Assembly (NCBI RefSeq): GCF_010731115.1
Contig: NZ_AP022616.1
Location: 3,100,001-3,164,000, forward strand
Direction: 5' to 3'
DNA: 64,000 bases
From: Mycolicibacterium phocaicum
GTDB lineage: Bacteria > Actinomycetota > Actinomycetes > Mycobacteriales > Mycobacteriaceae
The position numbers were made by a program, and so were the translations under genes. Below, piece after piece: positions 7,347 to 14,975 of the stretch. The notes under the pieces were generated by a model. The model saw only the letters and a program-made list of their open reading frames with translations, made no database searches and was not told the origin of the DNA. The first letter of the stretch is position 1; each line of letters begins with the position of its first letter.

Positions 7347-8894
7347 TCACGACACCGACTCGGCGACGAACCGGTCGCGGACGGCCAGTAACCGGTAGAT
7401 ACCGAGGGCGACGCCGCAGCCGATGAACCAGCTGTACTGGGCCGCGGTGTGCATGCCGTACACGCTGCCCGCCAGTAGCACCGGCAGTGCCGCGAGCACC
7501 GCGCCGGCCACGGTCGCGATGACCGCGACCTTGTTGTAGCCCTTGGTGTACCAGTACTTTCCGGACTCGGCCATGGTGAACAGGTCGTCGACGACCACCT
7601 TCTGCTTACGCACCAGGTAGAAGTCGGCGAGCAGCACACCGAACAGCGGTCCGATGAAGGCGCCCAGGGTCTCCAGCGTGTAGTGGATCACCTCCGGGTT
7701 GTTGTAGAGGTTCCACGGCGTGATCAGCACCGAGCCGACCGCGGCGATCATGCCGCCGGCGCGCCAGCTGATGCGCTGCGGGCTGACGTTGGAGAAGTCG
7801 AACGCCGGGCTGATGAAGTTGGCGACGATGTTGATGCCGATGGTGGCGATGGTGAAGGTCAACGCGCCCAACACGATTGCGAAGGTGCTGTCGATGCGGG
7901 CCACGGTCTGCACGGGGTCGGTGAGCAGTTCGCCGAACACCGGCAGCGTCAGCGACGCGGTGACCACCACCAGCACGGAGAACACCAGGAAGTTGACCGG
8001 CAGCCCGAGGAAGTTGCCCTTCTTGACCGCGGCGAACGACTTGCCGTAGCGGGAGAAGTCGCCGAAGTTCAGCATCGGACCGGAGAAGTAGGACACCACC
8101 AGCGCGATGGCGCCGAGCATCACCGGAATCGAATCCAGGCCGGTGTACTTGACCTCGCCGAGGTTGAGATCGATTGCGCCCCAGCCGGCTTTGTAGATGA
8201 GGTAACCGCACAGGACGAACATGACGACGTAGACGGCGGGGCCGCAGAAGTCGATGAACCTGCGGATCGCCTCCATGCCGCGCCAGAAGACGCAGGCCTG
8301 CAACACCCACAGCAGCAGGAAGCTGGCCCAGCCCAGCACCGGCAGACCGAGGAAGCCGTGAGTGGCGAGATCCGCGTACGGGGCGAGCCCCGGAAACAGC
8401 TTGAGCAGCACGACATCCAGGGCGGCCGACGCCAGGTAGGTCTGAATGCCGTACCAGGCCACCGCGATCAGTCCACGGATGACGGCCGGGATGTTCGCCC
8501 CCAGCACGCCGAACGCGGTGCGACAGATCACCGGATAGGGCACGCCGGAAGCCTGGCTCGGCTTGGCGACCAGGTTGCACAGGAAGTAGACGAGCGTGAT
8601 GCCGATCAGCAGCGCCACCAGAACCTGCCAACTGGCCAGCCCGAGGGCGAACAGGCTGCCCGCGGTCACATAGCCGCCGACGCTGTGCACGTCGGACATC
8701 CAGAACGCGAAGATGTTGTAGGAGCCCCAGCTCTGCTTGCCCAGCGGAGCCAGGTCCTCGTTGGTCAGTCGAGGGTCGTAATCCGGTTTGATGACGCCGC
8801 CACCGACGGGGTGGCCGGCGGCCTCGACGATGTCACCTGCGCCGATCACCGCGCCCGGTGGGGTCAGGTCCTTGGGAACGAGGGTGTCAGTCAT
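7347..8894 (-). CDS. NCS1-family nucleobase/allantoin:cation symporter
   Basis: 515 aa with about 12 hydrophobic membrane segments. NEDLAPLGKQSWGSYNIFAFWMSDVHS is the N-terminal NCS1 (PF02133) signature around TM1, and SGPMLNFGDFSRYGKS matches the TM6 region that lines the substrate site. Bacterial members carry uracil, hydantoins or allantoin with Na+ or H+. Position in an allantoin cluster makes allantoin the likely substrate. The gene is downstream of a GntR gene (83-bp gap) and upstream of the racemase, all on the minus strand. The gap to the GntR gene contains AT-rich stretches (AAAAACGCTAAAAAAGCAACG region near 8897-8920) that could hold the promoter. Confidence 0.9.
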   Translation of the reverse strand: MTDTLVPKDLTPPGAVIGAGDIVEAAGHPVGGGVIKPDYDPRLTNEDLAPLGKQSWGSYNIFAFWMSDVHSVGGYVTAGSLFALGLASWQVLVALLIGITLVYFLCNLVAKPSQASGVPYPVICRTAFGVLGANIPAVIRGLIAVAWYGIQTYLASAALDVVLLKLFPGLAPYADLATHGFLGLPVLGWASFLLLWVLQACVFWRGMEAIRRFIDFCGPAVYVVMFVLCGYLIYKAGWGAIDLNLGEVKYTGLDSIPVMLGAIALVVSYFSGPMLNFGDFSRYGKSFAAVKKGNFLGLPVNFLVFSVLVVVTASLTLPVFGELLTDPVQTVARIDSTFAIVLGALTFTIATIGINIVANFISPAFDFSNVSPQRISWRAGGMIAAVGSVLITPWNLYNNPEVIHYTLETLGAFIGPLFGVLLADFYLVRKQKVVVDDLFTMAESGKYWYTKGYNKVAVIATVAGAVLAALPVLLAGSVYGMHTAAQYSWFIGCGVALGIYRLLAVRDRFVAESVS

Positions 8895-8977
8895 GCTCGA
8901 AAACGCTAAAAAAGCAACGTTTCCCTGCTGTTTCCCCCGAGATATGCCGCAATTGCGGAAAAGATATATGTTCGCCG

Positions 8978-9679
8978 CTACGCCAGCAGCCCGGTGTCCG
9001 TGGGCAGTTTGGCGATCACCGCGTTGAGCCGAACGGCGTGATTCTCCGCGACAGTGATCAGACGCTCGGCGTCACCGGCGACGAAAGCGTCGACCATCGC
9101 GCAATGATCCGCATGCAGTTCCGCCCGGTCGTCACGGCTGACATGCAGCATCGACTGCACGGGTTCGGTGACATTCCACGCCGCCTCCAGCATGTGCAGC
9201 AGCCGATACATGCGCGACGGTCGGGTGAGCGCGGCATGCAGCTCCCGGCTCTGCCGGTGGTAAGCGCCCGCGTCATCGTCGCGAATCGCCTGCTGCAGAC
9301 TGACATTGACCGCGACCGCGGCCGCGCGGTCGGCATCGGTGGCGTTGGCCACGGCAACGCCCAGCGACGCCGACTCCAGAGCCTCACGCACGATGTACAT
9401 TTCGCGGAGTTCCTGCGGCGTCAACAGGGCCACGGTGTAACCGAAGTTGAGCCGGTGCTCCACCAGCCCCTCCCCGATGAGCGTCTTCAGCGCCTCCCGT
9501 ACCGGAATCTGACTGACGCCGAACACGTCCGCCACGTCGGCCAAGGGGATCGGCGTACCGGGCGGCACGCCGCCGTCGAGGACAGCACGGCGCAGTTCGT
9601 TCAGCACCCCCTGCTGTGACGGCGCGGCCCGATCCGCCACCAGCTGTCCGAGCAGGACAGAACGCCGGTGGGGCCGCAT
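8978..9679 (-). CDS. GntR-family regulator, FCD (FadR) type, of the allantoin cluster
   Basis: 233 aa. The winged HTH has VADVFGVSQIPVREALKTLIGEGLV (residues ~48-73), and an all-helical FCD ligand domain follows, with the metal-ligand pattern in the RESREL.H, DHCAMV and ENHAVR helices. FCD GntR proteins bind small acids. Placement directly upstream of the permease and racemase suggests it controls allantoin uptake and breakdown. It is strikingly similar to the second GntR gene at 13733-14443, down to the shared C-terminal LPTDTGLL, so the two are recent paralogues. Confidence 0.85.
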   Translation of the reverse strand: MRPHRRSVLLGQLVADRAAPSQQGVLNELRRAVLDGGVPPGTPIPLADVADVFGVSQIPVREALKTLIGEGLVEHRLNFGYTVALLTPQELREMYIVREALESASLGVAVANATDADRAAAVAVNVSLQQAIRDDDAGAYHRQSRELHAALTRPSRMYRLLHMLEAAWNVTEPVQSMLHVSRDDRAELHADHCAMVDAFVAGDAERLITVAENHAVRLNAVIAKLPTDTGLLA

Positions 9680-9744
9680 ACCCGCACACTAGGTCGGCGT
9701 TGTTGCCGAACCGGTTTCGGCGACGTTTCGGCGCGGTTAGCGAA

Positions 9745-11295
9745 TCATGTGTTCAACACGGCGTGGGCGGCGTTGTAGCCCGGGATGAAGTTGACGGCCG
9801 GGCCACCGTGGCAGCCGGCGCCACCCAGGTAGACGCCCTCGACGGGCAGCTCCTGGTCGAGGTAGCCGCGCGGGCCGGGCCGGTTGGGCCCCATCTGTTC
9901 GGGGTGGATCAGCCCGTGGCAGTAGTCGCCGCCGGGAGCGCCGAACATCCGGTCCATGTGCCGCGGCGTGAACGTCGTGTGCCGCAGGATGAGCTTCTCG
10001 AAATTGGGTGCCACGCGGGTGATCTTGTCGATGACGCGTTGTCCCATCTCGCGTTTCATCGAGCCGTAGTCACCGCCACCTTCGACCGGGAACCACTGCG
10101 CGAACGCCGACGACGCGTGCTTGCCGGGCGGTGCCAGCTCGGGATCCAGCACCGAGGGAATCTGCCAGGCGATGGACGGATCGGCCGGCACGATACCCCG
10201 GCGGCTGTCCTCCCACTGCTGCTGCAATTCCTCGGGCGTGCTGAAAAGACCGATCGTGCCCTGCAATTCGGGATTGTTCAGGATTTCGTAGGGCTCGGCG
10301 AACTCCGGGGTGCCGTCGAGCGCGAAGTGCATCTGCAGGTAGCTGCCGCGGTGGTCGACGCGGGTGTACCGGGCCCGGACATCGTCGGGCACGGCGGCGC
10401 CGAGCAGCCGGTCCACGGTCAATGACGGTGCGAGTGACGAAACCACCACGGGTGCAGTGATTTCGGTGCCGTCGTCCAGACGTACGCCGGTGACCCGGCC
10501 GTCGGCGACCGTGATGGCCGCGACCGCACTGCGCAACCGGACCTCACCGCCATGAGCGACGAACGCGTCCTCGAGGTGCTTGGCCAGCGCACCGATGCCG
10601 CCCTTGAGCTTTCGCATCAACGACGCCCCATCGGTCGGGACGGCGAGGCCGAAGGCCAGCGCGGCGGCGCTGCCCGGGGTGGCGGGACCGCGGTACGTGG
10701 AGTTGCACGCCAGCACCGACAGCATCCCGCGGATGGCGCCGTACTTGTCCTTGTCCGGCAGGTAGCGGTCGAGGACGTCGGTCACCGAGCCGAACAGCAT
10801 GTCGGTGATGGCCGACCGCTCGAATTCGTTTGTGGCGCAGGCATACATCTCGTCATAGGTCTTGGGCGGCAGCCCCGCGTCGAACCGGCCGAGGGCCCGC
10901 GCCGGCGCCATGCTCCAGGCCATCAGGCCGGCCATGCCGTTGACGGCTTCGGCGCCGTGCACCTCGTTCATGTGGGTGAGCAGCTTCATGGGGTCCGAGT
11001 AGAAGAGCAACGGCTCGTCGCCGATCCCCCGCATGTTGACCGACATGACTTCCTGCTCGACGCTCGGCACCTCGTCGAGGCCCAGCTCCTGACTCACCTT
11101 GAGCGCCGTCGGGAACTGCTCGGACCCGGCGATCTCGAACTTGAACCCGTCGAACAGCTCGACGGTCGAGGCCATGCCGCCGGAGTAGAGCTTGGCCTCC
11201 AGACACAGCGTGCGCAGGCCGGCCTTCTGCAGCATCACCGCCGAGGCCAACCCGTTGTGCCCTGCTCCCACCACGATCGCGTCGAATTGCGCCAT
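9745..11295 (-). CDS. FAD-dependent oxidoreductase, phytoene-desaturase/CrtI-like
   Basis: About 516 aa. The N-terminal dinucleotide-binding motif DAIVVGAGHNGLASA, followed by LCLEAKLYSGGMAS, and the C-terminal GVYLGGAGCHGGPAVNFIPGYNAA are typical of the CrtI/phytoene-desaturase-like NAD(P)/FAD oxidoreductases (PYNDX/retinol-saturase branch). The substrate is unknown, and no carotenoid genes are nearby. I start at the ATG at 11295 (MAQFDAI); an ATG at 11319 would add eight residues and would begin inside the palindromic operator 11318-11345, which makes the internal start more likely. It is probably repressed by the TetR protein encoded just upstream. Confidence 0.83.
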   Translation of the reverse strand: MAQFDAIVVGAGHNGLASAVMLQKAGLRTLCLEAKLYSGGMASTVELFDGFKFEIAGSEQFPTALKVSQELGLDEVPSVEQEVMSVNMRGIGDEPLLFYSDPMKLLTHMNEVHGAEAVNGMAGLMAWSMAPARALGRFDAGLPPKTYDEMYACATNEFERSAITDMLFGSVTDVLDRYLPDKDKYGAIRGMLSVLACNSTYRGPATPGSAAALAFGLAVPTDGASLMRKLKGGIGALAKHLEDAFVAHGGEVRLRSAVAAITVADGRVTGVRLDDGTEITAPVVVSSLAPSLTVDRLLGAAVPDDVRARYTRVDHRGSYLQMHFALDGTPEFAEPYEILNNPELQGTIGLFSTPEELQQQWEDSRRGIVPADPSIAWQIPSVLDPELAPPGKHASSAFAQWFPVEGGGDYGSMKREMGQRVIDKITRVAPNFEKLILRHTTFTPRHMDRMFGAPGGDYCHGLIHPEQMGPNRPGPRGYLDQELPVEGVYLGGAGCHGGPAVNFIPGYNAAHAVLNT

Positions 11296-11317
11296 TTCCG
11301 CAGAGTCGCACCCGTAC

Positions 11318-11345
11318 ATAGTTTTGTCAATAGTGACAAAACTAT
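11318..11345. promoter_or_regulatory. TetR operator in front of the FAD oxidoreductase gene
   Basis: Perfect 12-bp arms ATAGTTTTGTCA and TGACAAAACTAT flank the 4-base centre ATAG. The same TTTTGTCA-N4-TGACAAAA core occurs on the other side of the tetR gene at 11960-11987. The site lies 22 bp upstream of the FAD oxidoreductase ATG, where bound repressor would block transcription. Confidence 0.85.
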
Positions 11346-11356
11346 ACCGACGAGGA

Positions 11357-11941
11357 TCAGACGGGTCCGGCCGCCAGCTGGTCCAGCGCCTGGTGGCACA
11401 TGCGCGCGAGATCGGCCAGCGACCGCTCGGCGCCCAGCATCCACACCTCCATGGCGCCGAACACCGCGGCAGCGATGGTCCGCGACGTCACCGCGACGCG
11501 CAGCCGGTCGTCAGGCCCGCCCCGCCGCTCGAGATACTCGGCGATGGCATCGGCGAAGTCGGCCTCGACCTGCCGGATATGACTGACGATCCGCTCGGCG
11601 TCGAGTTCCTGTTCGCGCAGCGCGGCGATCTTGGTGACCGCACCAAAGTCGTACGGAAAGGCGAAGATCGCGGCCTGTACCGCCGCCAGCACCGGTTCGT
11701 CGGCGGGCCGTCCGGCCAGCGCGGTGCGGAACCAGTGCAGACCCGCGTCGTAGTCGGCGAACAGCAGCTCATGCTTGGACGTGAAGTGCCGGTAGAACGT
11801 GCGCAGCGAGACCCCGGCGTCGGCGGCGATCTCCTCCGCCGTGGTGCCCTCGACACCCTGCGCCAGGAAACGGACCAGCGCCGCCTGTTGCAGCGCCTCG
11901 CGTGTGCGCTCACTACGTACGGTCTGCGGCGGCCGGGGCAT
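11357..11941 (-). CDS. TetR-family transcriptional regulator
   Basis: 194 aa. The N-terminal HTH is recognised by RTREALQQAALVRFLAQGVEGTTAEEIAADAGVS followed by LRTFYRHFTSKHELLFADY (residues ~8-62); the C-terminal helical domain is variable and presumably binds a ligand. Identical-core palindromes lie in front of this gene (11960-11987) and between its stop and the next gene (11318-11345), so it very probably represses itself, the FAD oxidoreductase downstream and the divergent DUF2834-dapC transcript. The inducer is unknown. Confidence 0.88.
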   Translation of the reverse strand: MPRPPQTVRSERTREALQQAALVRFLAQGVEGTTAEEIAADAGVSLRTFYRHFTSKHELLFADYDAGLHWFRTALAGRPADEPVLAAVQAAIFAFPYDFGAVTKIAALREQELDAERIVSHIRQVEADFADAIAEYLERRGGPDDRLRVAVTSRTIAAAVFGAMEVWMLGAERSLADLARMCHQALDQLAAGPV

Positions 11942-11959
11942 CCCAGTACGGTACCGCAG

Positions 11960-11987
11960 AATGTTTTGTCATGATTGACAAAACATT
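11960..11987. promoter_or_regulatory. TetR operator between tetR and the DUF2834 gene
   Basis: Perfect arms AATGTTTTGTCA and TGACAAAACATT flank the centre TGAT. It sits in the 70-bp divergent intergenic region, 18 bp upstream of the tetR start and 24 bp upstream of the DUF2834 start, so one site can control both directions. Confidence 0.85.
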
Positions 11988-12011
11988 TCGCGGCGAGCAG
12001 ACTCCGCTGAC

Positions 12012-12512
12012 ATGGTCTCGCTCATCGTCCACGCCGTCCTCGGACTGATCGTCATCGCGTTCATCGTCAAGCTCAACCCCGCGGTCTTCCGCAAGCCGGC
12101 CGACGGACCCGCGTTCTCGGCACTCGAATCGGCCTACTACGTGATCGGCATCGCCTCGATAGCGCTCGGCTACTACTTCAACACCAAGTTCGTCATGGAT
12201 TACCAACCGCCCGACGGCAATCCGATCACCGGGCCGGGCAGCTGGTCGGACTACATCCGCCTGATGTTCGTCAACCCCGCGGCGTCGTCGGCGGGCCAGG
12301 ACTACACCATCATCAACGTCATCCTGCTACCGCTGTTCAGCATCGCCGACGGCCTGCGGCGCGGCATCCGGCACCCCTGGCTGTTCTTCGTCAGCAGCCT
12401 GTTCACCAGTTGCGCTTTCGCGCTGGCGTTCTACTTCGCCGTCGTCGCGCGGCAGCAGCGGCACGAGCGCGCCGTCGACCACGTCAGGAGTTCTGCGACA
12501 ATCCAGGGGTGA
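12012..12512 (+). CDS. DUF2834-like membrane protein
   Basis: 166 aa with four predicted membrane helices: LIVHAVLGLIVIAFIV at the N-terminus, YYVIGIASIALGYYF, IINVILLPLFSIADG and LFFVSSLFTSCAFALAFYFAVVA. The pattern NP..SSAGQDYTIIN.. fits the DUF2834-type small membrane proteins. Function is unknown. It is divergent from tetR and shares the palindromic operator. Its TGA overlaps the GTG start of dapC (GTGA at 12509-12512), so the lysine-biosynthetic aminotransferase is translationally coupled to a TetR-controlled membrane protein, an unusual arrangement. Confidence 0.75.
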   Translation: MVSLIVHAVLGLIVIAFIVKLNPAVFRKPADGPAFSALESAYYVIGIASIALGYYFNTKFVMDYQPPDGNPITGPGSWSDYIRLMFVNPAASSAGQDYTIINVILLPLFSIADGLRRGIRHPWLFFVSSLFTSCAFALAFYFAVVARQQRHERAVDHVRSSATIQG

Positions 12513-13684
12513 CGCCACCGAGGATGGTCGCCCGCCTGCGGCCTTACGCCTCCACCATCTTCGCCGAGATGTCGGCGCTGGCCGCACGGGTCGGCGCCGT
12601 CAACCTCGGCCAGGGCTTTCCCGACGAGGACGGCCCGGCACCGATGCTGGCGGTGGCGCAGCAGGCCATCGCGGACGGCGTCAACCAGTACCCGCCCGGC
12701 CCGGGCATCCCCGCGCTGCGCCAGGCCATCGCGGCCCAGCGCACACGGCACTACGGCATCGACTACGACCCGGACACCGAGGTGCTCGTCACCGTCGGCG
12801 GCACCGAGGCCATCGCCGCGGCCGTGATCGGCCTGGTCGAGCCGGGCAGTGACGTGCTGATCATCGCGCCGTTCTACGACTCCTACTCCCCGGTGATCGC
12901 CATGGCCGGCTGCCGGCGCGTCGTCGTCCCCCTCGCGCCGGACAACCACGGCTTCGCCATCGACATCGACCGGCTCCGCGCCGCAATCACGCCGCAAACC
13001 CGTGCGCTGATCCTCAACTCGCCGCACAACCCGACCGGCATGGTCGCGAGCCACGACGAGCTGACGGCCATCGCCGCCCTCGCCATCGAGCATGACCTGC
13101 TGGTCATCACCGACGAGGTCTACGAGCAGCTGACGTTCGACGGTCATCAGCACCGGCCGCTCGCCGGGTACCCCGGCATGGCCGAGCGCACCGTCACCAT
13201 CTCCAGCGCCGCCAAGATGTTCAACTGCACCGGCTGGAAGATCGGTTGGGCATGTGGGCCGGCTGACCTGATCGCCGGGGTGCGCGCCGCCAAGCAGTAC
13301 CTGACGTACGTCGGCGGCGCGCCGTTCCAGCCGGCCGTCGCGCACGCGCTGGACCACGAGGACGCCTGGGTCGCGGCGCTACGAAAGTCCTACCGCGGCA
13401 AGCGGGATCGATTGGCCGGCGCCCTCACCGACATCGGCTTCGACGTGCACGACAGCTTCGGCACCTACTTCCTGTGCGCCGATCCCCGCCCGCTGGGATA
13501 TGACGACAGCACCGCGTTCTGCGCCGGCCTGCCAGAGCGGGTGGGCGTCGCCGCCATCCCGATGTCGGCGTTCCTGGATCCACACTCGCCTGACTCGGCC
13601 GGCTGGAACCACCTGGTGCGGTTCGCCTTCTGCAAGCGCGACGACACCCTCGACGAGGCGATCAGCCGGCTCCGCACCCTGTGA
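12509..13684 (+). CDS. dapC: PLP-dependent aminotransferase, DapC type (N-succinyl-DAP aminotransferase)
   Basis: 391 aa, fold-type I aminotransferase closely matching my recollection of M. tuberculosis Rv0858c (DapC), which transaminates N-succinyl-2-amino-6-ketopimelate in lysine/diaminopimelate synthesis. Visible features: NLGQGFPDEDGP, NQYPPGPG, NSPHNPTG, ITDEVYE, and the Schiff-base lysine in SSAAKMFNCTGWKIGWACGP; the C-terminal RFAFCKRDD has the carboxylate-binding Arg. The GTG at 12509 overlaps the previous stop; an ATG at 12524 (MVARLRP) is an alternative and fits the length of the homologue well. Longer upstream frames lie inside the DUF2834 gene and are rejected. Confidence 0.9.
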   Translation: MTPPRMVARLRPYASTIFAEMSALAARVGAVNLGQGFPDEDGPAPMLAVAQQAIADGVNQYPPGPGIPALRQAIAAQRTRHYGIDYDPDTEVLVTVGGTEAIAAAVIGLVEPGSDVLIIAPFYDSYSPVIAMAGCRRVVVPLAPDNHGFAIDIDRLRAAITPQTRALILNSPHNPTGMVASHDELTAIAALAIEHDLLVITDEVYEQLTFDGHQHRPLAGYPGMAERTVTISSAAKMFNCTGWKIGWACGPADLIAGVRAAKQYLTYVGGAPFQPAVAHALDHEDAWVAALRKSYRGKRDRLAGALTDIGFDVHDSFGTYFLCADPRPLGYDDSTAFCAGLPERVGVAAIPMSAFLDPHSPDSAGWNHLVRFAFCKRDDTLDEAISRLRTL

Positions 13685-13731
13685 TTTGTGCACGAAAATC
13701 CGCGCCCACCGCGGAAAATCGTGCACAAATC
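13683..13731. terminator. Long imperfect palindrome between convergent dapC and GntR genes
   Basis: GATTTGTGCACGA pairs perfectly with TCGTGCACAAATC; inside, TCCGCG pairs with CGCGGA around CCCAC, with an AAA/AAA internal bulge. It starts at the dapC stop codon and ends next to the GntR stop, so it can act as a bidirectional terminator. The sequence also resembles dispersed mycobacterial intergenic palindromes. Confidence 0.75.
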
Positions 13732-13732
13732 G

Positions 13733-14443
13733 CTAGGAATCCTGCGTGAGCAGCCCGGTGTCGGTGGGCAGGGTCCCGATCGCGACGTCGACGCTGTCGT
13801 TGTGGCGCTGCGCGATCGCACTGAGCCGCGCGGTGTCCCGGGCCAGGAACGCCTCGAGCATCTCCTCGTGGTCGCCGTTGAGCTTGGCCCGGTCGTCCGG
13901 CGTCACGTGCATCATGGCCTGCACGGGTTCGATCATGTTCCAGGACATTTCGAGGATGTGCAGCAGCCGATGCATGCCGGACGGGCGCACCAGCGCCATG
14001 TGGAAGTTGCGGCTCTCCCGCTGGAACGCCGCGCCGTCGGAGTCCCGAATCGCTTGCGCCATCCGGTCATTGGCCTCGATCGCGACGGCCCGCTCGTAGT
14101 CGGTGGCCTTTTCCGCGGCGATCGTGAGCGCCGCGCCCTCCAGCGCCGCGCGCACGACGTACATCTCGTGCAGTTCCTGCTTCGTCATCCGGGCGACGGT
14201 GTAGCCCGAGTTGGGCCGGTGTGTCACCAGGCCCTCGCTGATGAGCGTCTTGAGTGCCTCGCGGACGGGAATGTGGCTCACGCCGAACAGTTCGGCGACC
14301 TCGGTCAGCGGCACCGGGGTTCCGGGTGGCGCGTCACCGCGCAGGATCACCCGGCGCAACTCGGTCACCACGGTCTGCTGCGGCCCGCCGTTCCGCACCA
14401 CCACCAGCTTCTCCAACAGCGGAGAAGGTGGGCGGTCGGTCAT
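13733..14443 (-). CDS. GntR-family regulator, FCD type (paralogue of the 8978-9679 gene)
   Basis: 236 aa. HTH VAELFGVSHIPVREALKTLISEGLV at residues ~52-77, then an FCD helical domain (EMYVVRAALEGAAL, RESRNFHMAL, DHEEMLEAFLARD). The C-terminus ends LPTDTGLLTQDS, nearly identical to the paralogue in the allantoin cluster. The start is the ATG at 14443, which follows GGGAGAG at the right distance; a longer upstream frame has no support. It is the last gene of a minus-strand run with the SRPBCC and CoA-transferase genes, a position that M. tuberculosis lacks as I remember it, so it may have arrived by duplication from the allantoin regulator. Confidence 0.86.
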   Translation of the reverse strand: MTDRPPSPLLEKLVVVRNGGPQQTVVTELRRVILRGDAPPGTPVPLTEVAELFGVSHIPVREALKTLISEGLVTHRPNSGYTVARMTKQELHEMYVVRAALEGAALTIAAEKATDYERAVAIEANDRMAQAIRDSDGAAFQRESRNFHMALVRPSGMHRLLHILEMSWNMIEPVQAMMHVTPDDRAKLNGDHEEMLEAFLARDTARLSAIAQRHNDSVDVAIGTLPTDTGLLTQDS

Positions 14444-14472
14444 ACGAACTCTCCCTGTCGACAGAGTGTGGA

Positions 14473-14910
14473 CTAGCCGTAGAGACGAGTCACCCGGGCC
14501 CGCAGCCGGTCGACCGCAGCATCGAGCACCAGTTTGCGGGCTCGGCGCAACAGGAACTCGGGAATGGGGGCGACGAGGTCCACGATGATGTCGAATCGCA
14601 CCCTGGTGTGGTCGCCCTCGCGAGTCAGTTTGTACTCGGCATGTTGCCCACGCTGTTGGAAGGTGTCGGCCGCGTCCCACACCATCCAGTCATCACCCCA
14701 GTGGTACTCCAGGAGTTCTTTGTCGGTGATGCCCATGATCTTCACGGTCGCTTTGACATGGTGCGGACGACCGTCGGGATACCGATCCAGTACCTGTAAT
14801 TCCCGGTGCAAGCTGCGCCATTGCGACGCCTCGTCCATGTCGGCCAGCGCATCCATGATGGCTTCGGGCGAGGCGTCGATCACCAGCTCTCGGGACGCCA
14901 TAACTGCCAT
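14473..14910 (-). CDS. SRPBCC (polyketide cyclase/START-like) protein, Rv0856/Rv0857-like
   Basis: 145 aa. The MAVMASRELVIDASPEAIMDALADMD start, PHHVKATVKIMGITDKELLEYHW, and RVRFDIIVDLVAPIPEFLLRRARK are those of mycobacterial SRPBCC proteins around Rv0854-Rv0857: a helix-grip fold with a hydrophobic ligand pocket. The ligand is unknown. I start at the ATG at 14910 because the family begins MAV; an ATG at 14934 would add eight residues. It lies 65 bp downstream of the CoA-transferase gene on the same strand and resembles the second SRPBCC gene at 16103-16543, so the pair flanks the enzyme. Confidence 0.8.
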   Translation of the reverse strand: MAVMASRELVIDASPEAIMDALADMDEASQWRSLHRELQVLDRYPDGRPHHVKATVKIMGITDKELLEYHWGDDWMVWDAADTFQQRGQHAEYKLTREGDHTRVRFDIIVDLVAPIPEFLLRRARKLVLDAAVDRLRARVTRLYG

Positions 14911-14975
14911 AAGGGCAAATTTAGTCCTCTCCACCGGCCTCGGGTAGAGAATGCGTCAGCTAACTTCCAAAACCG

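Noticed and set aside
7683..8909. 408-residue frame opposite the NCS1 permease
   Set aside because: It is an antisense shadow rich in Glu, Gln, His, Arg and Asp, typical of high-GC reverse frames.
10552..11586. 344-residue plus-strand frame opposite the FAD oxidoreductase
   Set aside because: Antisense shadow; the FAD enzyme on the minus strand has complete motifs.
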